In this document: in pieces, positions 49,916 to 61,900 of the stretch
Layout: every line of letters starts with the position of its first letter
How positions within the stretch are numbered: the stretch's first letter is position 1
DNA from: Escarpia spicata
Taxonomy: Eukaryota; Annelida; Polychaeta; Sabellida; Siboglinidae
DNA: 64,000 bases
NCBI GenBank assembly: GCA_963995525.1
Contig: OZ023209.1
Coordinates: 12,779,841-12,843,840 of the forward strand
Direction: 5' to 3'
The notes under the pieces: generated by a model
Told to the model about the DNA's origin: nothing
What the model saw: only the letters and a program-made list of their open reading frames with translations
Databases searched by the model: none
Program-made: the position numbers and the translations under genes

Positions 49916-52900
49916 ATGACCGAGACACACGACATAAGACAGCAGATGGCGGCGCCGACGACGTTGTCGCCGCCGCGGCCCGATGCCCACCAGTACGTCC
50001 AGTACTTGCAGTTATCGCCGTGGCCGTGCAGCGTGCCCGCACGCTGCTTCCGTGTGTCGCACATCATCTACATGCTGACGCTGTGCATCTGTTTCCAAAC
50101 GTTCTTCTTCCTCGCCTACCACATCAACAGCAGCGGCGACGGGACGAAGCGCCCGCTGCGCTACGACGACGAGCTGCACGCGCCGCCACCGCCGAACGCG
50201 AGCGCCGACGGGGAACTGGTGACGTACGCGCCCGTGCCCAACATCACGCGCTGGCGGCGCGCTTGGCCGCACGAGGCGAGGGAGTTCCTGCGCCAGTACG
50301 AGGCCACGTGCGAAGCCGGGTGGCCGGCGCAGACGAGATTCCTCTTCGTGTTTCCCTTTTTTCCTGCCCTGCGACCGAACGTCGCATCCGCCACGTTGAA
50401 GTCGTGGAAGGCCGTCAACCTGAAGTCGCATCTACCGCTTTGTTCATGCGTGCCGAGCGGACTGCGTGAGTGCCGTGTGGTCATAATGGTCTTGCATTAT
50501 AGTAAGCATGAATTGTCTGGAAAGTTGCACGCACTTACTGGGTATTTTATCTGTCATTCTGAAGTTGCCGGAGATGACGCGGTAGTCGATTGGTGTAGAA
50601 CCAGTTTCAGATTCTAGACACCAAGCTCTTGTGCGCGTATTTCTGTTATTTACACGTTATTTGTACATGTTAATTTTTAAAAATGCACTCAGAACATATA
50701 AGCACAGTTCCTGTTTGTCTGCCAACCACCACCTGTATCCTCAGCAAGTTGAGGGTAGGTGGGAAGAGGGTAGGCGGGAATCCGAAAGAAGGAGAGGTTG
50801 GACAATTCGCAGGAACTACAGTCTTTCTCATGTGTACGCTGACGTCATTGGTATTAATGAAACCGTCTCGACACGATCGCGAAATAACATATCTATTTAT
50901 TAAGGATATGTCAGTAGGAATTATGATGAACAAACATTTCCATGTTATTGCAGAAGGACAGTTGGAGATTAGCATTGACACGAAGCCGGTGGCGAACGAG
51001 CTGGCGCGGGTGGTACAAGGGGGAGGGTGGAAGCCGACGGGGTGCAGGGCGCGTCAGCGTGTGGCCATCATCGTGCCGTTCCGAGACAGAGAACAACACC
51101 TGCAGCTGTTCGTCAACCACATGCATCCCATCCTACAGCGGCAGATGCTAGAGTACCGCATCTTCGTCGTCGAGCAAGTGAGTCGATGTTGCATACTTGT
51201 CCTTGTCGTACCCAGTGTTGCAGCGGTATGGGTAAGTGTGTAAAGGCAATGTGTAACGCTGCAGCATCTTGCAACTTTTGACACAACTTGCACAACTTCG
51301 GAGAGGTGGTGCAAGTGTTTTTATACAATAAAACCTTTCTTGGATGAACTTTCTTTTGGACGAGAATTACTGCCTTGGGGGCCTACTATCTTGGGTCCAT
51401 TTGTCTGTCTTTTAATAATAATAATACTAATAAGCGACTTCTTTAATGGAACATGTTATCTGCTATTGTGTAAAAGCCAGCTGTGTGAACACGTTATCGA
51501 CAAATACCTTTCGACTGGCGGGTTTCACATTGTTAACAATGATGGACTTTCATATCTCATAAGACTTTCTTGTCCACTTGCTATCTGGGGTTCATGCTCG
51601 TGTCACATCTGGTTAATTATCGTGCAACGTTGCTGCAGGCGTTACCTACAGTCTTCAACAAGGCATCTATGATGAACATTGGCTACCGAGTGGCGCGTTC
51701 GATGTTCGACTTCGATTGTGTCGTGTTTCACGACGTTGACATGTTGACAGAGGACGATAGGAATTTCTACACGTGTGCCGACCAACCTCGGCATGCCGGC
51801 GCCTACATAGACAAATACGGATACAAGTAAGTCCTGTGTATTGTACTACCACGTGGCTAAGTAAACGCAGTGTATTGCCGTAGTACGTCTCCGAAGCCCC
51901 AGGGAGATTAGAAGGTACGTACACCAAATCGTAGCCAACCTTTACAAAAACCCAGTAATGAAATGAGCCAACCTTTACGAAAATCCAGCACCGAAACAAG
52001 AACTTGAAAATGACCAATGGCAAATTGTGTATACTGTCTTTTAATAATAATAATAATAATAAGCGATTTCTTTAATGGAACAGATTATCTGCTTGTGTAA
52101 AAGCCAGCAGTGTGAACAAATTATCGACAAATACCTTAGGCCGGTTTCACATTGTTAACAATGTTGGACTCTCATATTGAAAAGACTTTCTTGTCCACTT
52201 GCCATCTGGGGTTCATGCTGGTGTCACATCTTGTTAAGTATCGTACAAATACGGATATAAGTAAGTCCTGTGTATTGTACTACCACGTGGCCGGGTAAAC
52301 GTAGTGTGTTGCCGCAGTACGTCTCCAAAGCGCAATGCCACCAGGGAAATTAGAAGGTACGTAGACCAAATCGAACAAACCTTTACAAAAAAAGCCATTA
52401 ATGAAATTAGCCAACCTTTTCGAAATCCCAGCTCTGAAATTAGCCAACCTTTACGGATAGCCAGCACTGAAAAAAGAACTTGAAAGTGACCAATAGCAAA
52501 CTGTGTACATGTGTATATATATCGCCACAAACACCATCTGTTCCTCTGTAGACTCAAGTTTTGTTTGGAGAACCCACGAGGTTTGCATAGCCTTAGAACG
52601 TCTGCAAATTTCTTTTTAAAGCAGGTCTTCAGTTTGACTTAACCATACAGGTTTTCAGCAAATGTCTCATGGCGTTTACTTCATTATGACAGCCTGGTCT
52701 GGCAGCAGCTAACGTATGTGTTTTGTAGATCGAGGCCTTTCGTTCCGTGACTCCACTACATTTTTTTCAATGTCCACGTGTAGGATATTTTATTAGCGAA
52801 AGTTACCAAACGATGTTTGTAATGGACTGCGTATCACTAAGCCATATACAATCCTTTAAAGGACGTGGTGTACACGTGTGGTGTGTCTGTCTCTAGACTG

Positions 52901-55900
52901 GTGTACAAGGATGTGTTTGGCGGGGTGACGACATTCACCAACGAACAGTTCCTTCTCGTCAACGGTTTCTCGAACATGTTCTACGGCTGGGGAGGCGAGG
53001 ACGACGACATGCGCAAACGGTACGACTCGTAGTAGTAAACTAACCCTAATCGACCACGCGTGTAATTTTCCTCCTTGACAGTTTGCATCTCGCCAAACTG
53101 TCAGGGGGTTTTCTACGACTCTTCGGAAGAAAGGTAGCGCTTTTTTTTAAATATAAGAATTTTTACCGGTTTGAGGGTTCATGCCGGAAGATAGACGAAC
53201 GTTAACCGGTTGTTCACAACGTTACGCGTGTCTTCTGCAATTGTTCCGAGGTCCTTCGATCAGCTGAGGACGTTTTACGTAACTATCTGCCGAGACAAGA
53301 CGCACATGGCGTTTACTCCATTATCACAGCATGGTTTGGCAGCAACTAATGTACGTGTTTTGTAGATGGAGACTTTGGTTCTGTGACACCACGACGTGTT
53401 TTCCCATTTTTGTGGGATCTTTTACTAGTAATGGATATTGGTGTCTCTTCTGGAAGACGCATACAAGATGGGATGAACTACATTGCACACATTTCGAAAC
53501 GATAATAGGTGAATTAAAATCCTGGTCCTCTCGATCAACACTCTAGTGGCTTAACTGCTAAATTCAGAAGAACGGTTTCCGTACTTCAAACACTTATGGA
53601 AGACTAACGCCAGTGGTGGAGACAATGTCCAATGGATCCATCATTCGGACGATTAAATCTTTAACATCTTTAAAAACTTGTTCTAATGTTCACGTTTTAG
53701 TCATGCCAGCTGATAACTACATGTTCCGTGTTGAACATTACTGTAGGGTGCTCGCAAGAGGGTTCACGATAACACGCTACCCGCAGAGCGTGGCCCGGTA
53801 TAAGATGATCAAACACACGGGAGACCAACGCAACCCATACAACTTCTTCGGGTAAGATCCTGTTCCAAAGTTCCATCCCACTGATGACGATTTTGTTGGC
53901 AACAAACGATAGTTGGCATAAACAAATATATTACCATGTTGTGCGATCAGCCCACCTACGTAGCTAGTGTTATTTCTTTTACGGATTAATCATGTCTATG
54001 TATCAGTTGTATGCTATGTTATCACGTCAGTTATATGTATAATAATAGGTATTTAATGTATTTTCTCCGGTAACGAATATCAATAAAATAATAACATTAA
54101 TTTCACATCAATTTCGTGAAAACTACGACAAGTGGCTCGCTTGTATATATTTGTTAGTTCGTTTCCGGGCAGTCATCTGACAAATTACAGAACAGTTTTG
54201 TTTTATCAAATCCAGTCAAAATGTGCGGTGTGTTACGACTGTTGTTTTTGTTCATTCAGATTCATGTACAACAAGTATGGCATTGTCCAGTACGAACATG
54301 ACGGAGTAAATAACGTTGATTACACGATACACAACGTCAACAACAAGTCTCTCTACACGTGGATATACGCCAGCATTGGTGGGTTATTCTTATCAGATAT
54401 TAACCTTTCGTTCATGCACAATAGTAATATGAGAAGTTCGTATTCATGATCGTGTATATAGAAACGTGTGCCAGTATCAGTGTCTTTGGCTGACAATGGT
54501 AAACTGGTGATGGCGTGATTAAAGTTGTAGCACTGCATAAGAATAATGTCAGTAGTTTGTGATATGTTTGCGAATATATTAATGTTGGTAAAATATTTTG
54601 TCGACTCGGCTTATGTTCGTGTCTATTGAGAGTTTTGATATCAACCTAGTTGTTATGCGTTTTCGAGATTGGTATGCTTATCTGCGTGGTATTGTGTCAT
54701 TCTTGTTATGATCGTGAATACAATTATTACGTTGCTATTGTTCCGATGCTAGATACAACACTGTGTCGTTCTTGAAACAATGGTAGGAATAATTCGTGAA
54801 ACGACGTTAGTTACCATGTTACGTCGCTGTTGTTCTAAATCTGAATGCTACGTTGAACGATCAGTCCTGATCATTACACAACGGTAGGTTTGTCGGTGGA
54901 GGAAACAATAGATAGAAAGGAGAGAAAAGTGTCATTGTCTTTCCAGGTATCGGTTCTAGACCAATCTGGCAACTGTAGCAGTCCCCGGGGCAATACCCCG
55001 GCCGACACAGCCCTAGTCCCTCATTTGTCCTACTTCGGACAAGGACAAAAACAAATAAATTATAATGCTGTTACGATGACAGATACAATATCACGTCTTT
55101 CCTAAAAACGATAGTAGATACAACATTGTATCATTCTTGTTGCGTCGATCAATACAATATTACGTCGTTGTCGTTTCTACGTTAGATACGCCGCTCAACA
55201 ACTTCACGGTGTACCACGGCGGCTGTGCGGAGAACAGTATCATGCTGCTAGAGGTGCCGCTGGTTGAATGTGTGCGGGTGTGTGACATCCACGCCCGCTG
55301 TGTCGCCTTCGTCTACAGCCGGGCGGGTTGCCTGCTTAAAACCGACACGTGCGAGTTCACGTACTCGGCGGACACGCAGTATCTCTACGTGAAAAAGAGT
55401 TTCGACGGTGAGCGCCACACAAGCACCTGCTGTGCTTGTTCTGTATCGTGTGTATCATTGTTGTGCTGATTCGTAAACCAAGACATTGCATTTCAGCTGT
55501 GTGTTTTAAGCTGCGTTTCAGTATACATGTATGTTAAGCACAGGTGCAAAGTTGTTTAATATTTATGTTCTGACAAACCTATTTAGGATTTACAATGTAA
55601 TATAATAATAATAATAATAATATTTGAAAAAACAGTTACTATTTATTACGATAACTACTGTTTATTTAAAAATACAGTTTACAGTTGAATTAATCGAACT
55701 GTTACATATCTATGCCCGCTGGACGACATTGTCGTATTTGTAGATTTTCTGCAAATTATGTCGTTAACAGCCAATGAGGTATTATAATTAATAATAGTTA
55801 AGCATTATGAATCTATCATTTGATAGATAGTTGATGGATTGCGGTTTATTTCAGTTGTGCAAACACGTTTAACATATGGATGCCTTCCTTACGTACAATG

Positions 55901-58900
55901 TTTTTGTTGTACTTCGAATCTGCATTACCTTAACACTAGACTGGTGCCTTTACTTACTTATGTCCTCCACTTAAAGTAGTCACATGATGATGCATTGCCA
56001 GTGTTTTTTCTCTGACAGGTGTCCGACTGAGACCGGTCTCGTACTTTTAAAAACAGTTTAATATATAGCTATGTTGATGGAACCAAGCTACCTCATTTGT
56101 TAAAATGTGTTATTTAGTTTTGTTGAAATTACCGAACAAACTACAGAAGTAATGTTGAGCGGGAAAAGTCGAAATTCGACAAGAAATTGTAAATATTGCC
56201 ATGCTCTGGGTGGTTTGTAAGTTACCCGATCTAACGATCAAAGTAAATGTTCTAAACTTATATGATCCTAACAAAACTACGCACTCTTTTGTGCATACAT
56301 CTTGTTGCACTACATTGTACTTGCAACAGTGCCATTTTGGTGACATTTGAATGATGATGACATTTGGTTTATGTATTTATGATGTATTTTTAGGCTAACT
56401 TTAGAACAATATGAACAATGAGATACTAAATGCTCCCTATATGACTATGACTCGCACTTGCGCACAGACTGTATTGCAAATGGCGAACACAACAACGTAC
56501 CAGTTTGAACATGTTTCTTTATTGTTTGTCATGTTTACAAAGTTCAGTAAAGTGGCGTAAAACAAATAGACAGAGTTCTTATCTATAAAGAAACATCGTG
56601 ACGTTAACTGTACACCACTGACATTGGAAGCGTGTGCGTGCACTAGGACTATTTGAGCCGGAAACGCCAATCGACGATAGGCCTACCACACCGCCAATTG
56701 GACAATACAATCTTTCAAAATGAAGATGAAGTGTCCTATCGTGGGTTGTGAATTCGAGACAGCAGAAGCTGAAGATGGCGCCATCATCGCTGCCCTTCTC
56801 AACCTTCACGCCAGTTCGCATGCAGCTACTACTCACGCCGCCACTACCCAGGCTACTCGAGCAGAGAAACTAAAACGACCAACTATATCATCGGCCGGAT
56901 CTAGCGAGGAGTGGGCATATTTCGAGACCCGATGGGACGAGTATCGCAGGGGCACCAAGCTCACGGGTGGAGATGTAGTGGTCCAACTGCTGGAATGCTG
57001 TAGTGACGAGCTCCGAAAAGACTTCATACGTGCGGCTGGGGGCAGCCTATCCAGTAAGTCAGAGCAAGATGTTTTGACGGCCATAAAGATGCTGGCGGTG
57101 CGCAGGGAGAATACCATGGTTGCCCGTGCAGCGCTGCACAACATGCGACAAGATCGTGACGAGGCTATCCGATCATTTGGAGCCAGAATAAAAGGCCAAG
57201 CGGGCATATGCAATTATGTCACACAGTGTCCCCCATGCGCAGCCGACATCAACTATACGGATGCCATACTTCGAGATGCACTCTCCCGAGGCATAGCTGA
57301 TCAAGAAATACAACTCGATGTACTCGGGGATCAGAATCAGGATATGACTCTCGAAGAAGTGCTAAAATTCGTGGAGGCCAAAGAATCTGGCAAGCGCTCA
57401 GCATCCAGACTGCTGAACTCGCAAGGTGCAGGATCGGTGAGTAGCACATACCGTCGAGGAAAACAACGGGATGTCCGAAATAGGATGATTGACTTAGGCC
57501 TATGCGGCTACTGTGGTAAAAAGGGCCATGGTAGAAGTGCTCCGCTCCGCATCAGAAAAACCGAGTGCCCCGCCTACAATCATACATGCCAGTACTGCAA
57601 GTTGCAACATCACCTGGAAAAAGTATGTCGCAACAAGGAGAGATCGAAGGCTAAGCCCCAAAGGACTGGTTCGGGTGAGTGTGAAGGCGCGGTATTCGAT
57701 GCATTATGTGCTGCTACAGAGATTGGTCATGACCGCGGGAGGCGTTCCATAATCCTTGACCATCACCTCTATAACAACATCTGTGACAGGTGGGCGCAAC
57801 AAGCCTCACAACCTCAACCATTCATCAAACTAGACATTTGTGCGGTTGAGGAGGACTACAAGGATCTGGGTTTTGAACTGAAAATCCGTACTCGACCCCT
57901 ATCCTTATCCGCCATGGCCGACACAGGCTGCCAAAATTGCCTCATTGGAATCGGGGCAATCAACCGCCTCGGCCTAGCACGTGAAAATCTCATCCCCGTC
58001 TCTATGAAGATGCACGCCGCGAATAACAAGGACATCAGAATCCTCGGAGCAGCCATACTTCGGTTTTCTGGCAGAGACAAGGACCAAAACAGACTAGAGA
58101 CACGACAGGTCGTATACGTAACTGACAGCTCTGACAAGATGTTCCTCAGCCGTGAAGCATGCGTGGCCCTTGGCATGCTCTCTAAAACGTTCCCAACAAT
58201 CGGAGAGACTCACCATGCCCATACTATTGGCATCTCTACTACCTGTGACTGTCCAAAGCGACAACTACCACCACCTCCACCAACGAAACTACCCTTCCCC
58301 GCGACCGAATCCAACCGAGAGAAACTACAGACGTACTTGATCGACCACTATAAGGCGAGTACGTTCAATACATGTGACCATCAGCCCCTCCCCATGATGA
58401 AATGCTCCCCAATGAGGCTCATGGTGGACCCAGATGCTGAACCAGTGGCCTCGCACAACCCCATCCCCGTACCACTCCACTGGCAGAAGGACGTCAAAGC
58501 GGGACTAGACCAGGATGTGAGGTTAGGGGTAATTGAGCCAGTCCCAGTCGGCACACCGGTAACTTGGTGTCACAGAATGGTAGTTTGTGCAAAGAAGACG
58601 GGCAAGCCCCGCCGCACGGTGGACTTCCAACCACTGAACACCCACGCGACACGTGAGACACACCACACTCAATCACCATTCCACCAAGCTCGCTCCGTCC
58701 CACAGGGCAAACTCAAAACGGTATTCGATGCCTGGAATGGTTACCACAGCGTGCCACTTCACCCGGACGATCGCCACCTGACGACATTCATAACGCCATG
58801 GGGCCGATATAGATACTGTGTAACTCCACAGGGGTACATCGCCTCTGGTGACGGATATTCAAGACGATATGATGAAATCGTAGCCGACATCCCCCAGAAG

Positions 58901-61900
58901 ACAAAATGCATAGACGACACACTTCTGTGGGCAGACACGATGGAGGAAAGCTTCTTCCAGGCCATCCACTGGCTAGATGTTTGTGGCAAAAATGGCATAA
59001 CATTGAACCCAGACAAGTTCACGTTCTGTAAACCAGAAGTAGAATTCGCAGGGTTTGTGATCACCCTGGGCAGTGTGCGCCCTTGCGGAAAATACCTACA
59101 AGCCATTCGCGACTTCCCCACCCCCAGAAACATTACAGACGTTCGATCCTGGTTCGGGCTCGTCAACCAAGTGGCGTATACATTCAGCATGGCAGACCGG
59201 ATGCAGCCCTTCCGACACCTGCTGAAACCCGATAACCCATTTGTGTGGGACGACCAACTAGACAAACTCTTCAAGGAATCCAAAGACATTATCACTAATG
59301 AGATAGAGAAAGGTGTCACAATCTTTGACAAGGATAAGCCGACTTGCCTTGCCACAGATTGGTCCAAGGATGGGATCGCTTTCTGGTTGTTACAAAAACA
59401 TTGCACTTGCACTAAGAGCATGCCATTCTGCTGCCCGGATGGATGGAGAATCACTCTTGTCGGAAGCCGCTTCACCCACCCGGCCGAGTCTAGATACGCC
59501 CCCATCGAAGGCGAAGCTCTGTCTGTGGCCGACGCTCTCGATAAGGCAAGATTCTTTGTCCTCGGATGTGCAGACCTCATCGTGGCAGTGGATCACAAAC
59601 CACTCCTTAACATACTCGGTGATCGGTCACTGGATGAAATATCAAATGCACGCCTGAGAAACCTCAAAGAGAAAACACTCAGATACAGGTTTCGCATCGT
59701 ACACATCCCTGGAGTACAAAACAAAGCAGCAGATGCCATGTCTCGGCACCCATCGGGCACCCCTCATCCAGACAAACTACACCTCCAAGATGACATCACA
59801 CCCGATGATGATGATCCATCGAACCTGTCTTCAACCATGATGATCCAACATGCATTCCTAGAAGGCATCTGCACGAACGAGGACACCATAGATCACGAGA
59901 ACATAGATGATGCAGTCAGGAATGCGGCGTCCTACGCACTCGAGTCTCTTCAATCCATCACATGGGACCGTACAAGACAAGAAACGGCTAGTGATGAGAA
60001 CATGCACCTACTCATGTCCATCATCGAAAACGGCATGCCGAAGTTCCGCCACGAACTACCTGTACCACTCCGTGCCTACCACCAATTTCGTGAGCACCTT
60101 CACACAATAGACGGTGTATTCATCTACAAGGACCGGATTGTTATACCGCCGAGCCTCCGAGAGGACGTCCTATCGGCACTCCACTCCGCACACCAAGGAA
60201 TATCTTCCATGACGGCGAGGGCCGAATCATCCATATTCTGGCCCGGGATAACCCCAGCCATGGCTGCTGTCCGCACAAACTGTAGCGACTGTAACAGAAT
60301 GGCGCCATCGCAGCCCAGCGCTCCACCAACACCCCCAGTGTTGCCGGTTTACCCGTTTCAATGCGTCTGCTCAGACTTTTTCACCTATAAAGGCATCAGC
60401 TACCTGGTCATAGTTGACAGGTACTCAAACTGGCCTATCATTGAAAGGACCACAAGCGGTGCAGATGGTCTAATTGACAGCCTGCGCCGCTCTTTCGTGA
60501 CCTACGGAATCCCAGATGAACTAGCATCAGACGGCGGCCCGGAATTTACTTCAACAACGACCCGCCTCTTCCTCAACACCTGGGGCGTACACCACCGACT
60601 TTCATCAGTTGCATTCCCGCATAGCAATTGCAGAGCTGAAATCGGTGTGAAGACCGTCAAACGCCTCATTACCAACAACACTGGTACCAATGGTGAATTC
60701 GATACAGATGGGGTCCAACGCGCGATTCTTCAATATCAGAACACACCTGACCCAGATACAAAGCTATCCCCAGCGATGTGTGTATTTGGACGACCGATCA
60801 AGGACTTCATACCTATACTACCCGGTAGGTACAAACCACACGAGACCTGGCGAGAGACACTCGTTGCTCGAGAAGAGGCCCTGAGAAACAGACACATGAA
60901 AGCCGCTGAACACTGGTCAGAACATACGAAACGACTACCACCCCTCGTCATCGGCGACTTCGTGAGAATACAAAATCAAACTGGTCCTCACCCCACGAAG
61001 TGGGACAAAACGGGCCAAGTCATCGAAGTACGTCAATTCGACCAATATGTAATCCGAGTCGACGGATCTGGGAGAGTAACAATCCGGAACAGGAAATTCC
61101 TGAGGAAATACGCGCCAGTACGCATTGCTACACCACGTCTTACCATTGATGAGGACCTTCAGCATCATGCATCACATCGCACTTCACAACCTCAACCTCG
61201 ACGACAGAAGGAACCCACACACATCACACAACACACCATCGCAACTCCTGAAAGATGGAAGGATAATGTGGAGAGCCCCAAGAAAACTGTATCACCAGCA
61301 GTGGCTCCAACTGCGTCAACAGATGTCGCTCCAAAACTCGAGAACATTCCTACCCCTACCACGCCAACACGCGTCTCACGATATGGCCGTAACATCAAAC
61401 CACCGAAATGGCTGGCAGACTATGAAACCTAAGAGACAGTCTCCCTCACTACAGACTATTATTTACAGTCTACAATAAGTGATGAAGACTTGGGGGGAGA
61501 TAGAACAATATGAACAATGAGATACTAAATGCTCCCTATATGACTATGACTCGCACTTGCGCACAGACTGTATTGCAAATGGCGAACACAACAACGTACC
61601 AGTTTGAACATGTTTCTTTATTGTTTGTCATGTTTACAAAGTTCAGTAAAGTGGCGTAAAACAAATAGACAGAGTTCTTATCTAAACTTATTCTACTTAT
61701 TTATTTAATTAATTTAAGCAACTTACTTATGTTAGTTATTTGTTGTTATGTTAATTAACTCACTTAATGTATTCTTATAAGCATTATGGTATATTTAATT
61801 TACTAGGTACATTTCATTTGGTTGTGTTTACTGAAAGGGAGGCAGTCTGTTCCATTACCCGGAAACAGTCAGCGTAGTAATTTGTAACAGGAAGTCTGCT

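Larger units (their letters stand above)
56402..61684 (+). mobile_element. Ty3/gypsy LTR retrotransposon, full length and apparently intact
   Basis: Two 184-bp LTRs (56402-56585 and 61501-61684) appear identical base for base. They are bracketed by the 5-bp direct repeat AACTT. LTR ends are TAGA...TCTA rather than the usual TG...CA. A polypurine tract, GGGGGGAGA, lies directly before the right LTR (61492-61500). No obvious tRNA-type primer-binding site beginning TGG follows the left LTR. One uninterrupted gag-pol frame lies inside. The domain order protease, RT, RNase H, integrase is that of Ty3/gypsy (Metaviridae). It is inserted in the same orientation as the host gene. Identical LTRs and an open frame indicate a recent insertion. 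Confidence 0.96.

Noticed and set aside
50012..50484. Minus-strand and alternative-frame open frames of 107-149 codons over galactosyltransferase exon 1
   Set aside because: Shadows of a GC-rich exon; the plus frame from 49916 is supported by phase, membrane anchor and downstream homology.
58759..59580. Minus-strand 273-codon open frame
   Set aside because: Antisense to the RT/RNase H region of the Ty3/gypsy polyprotein.
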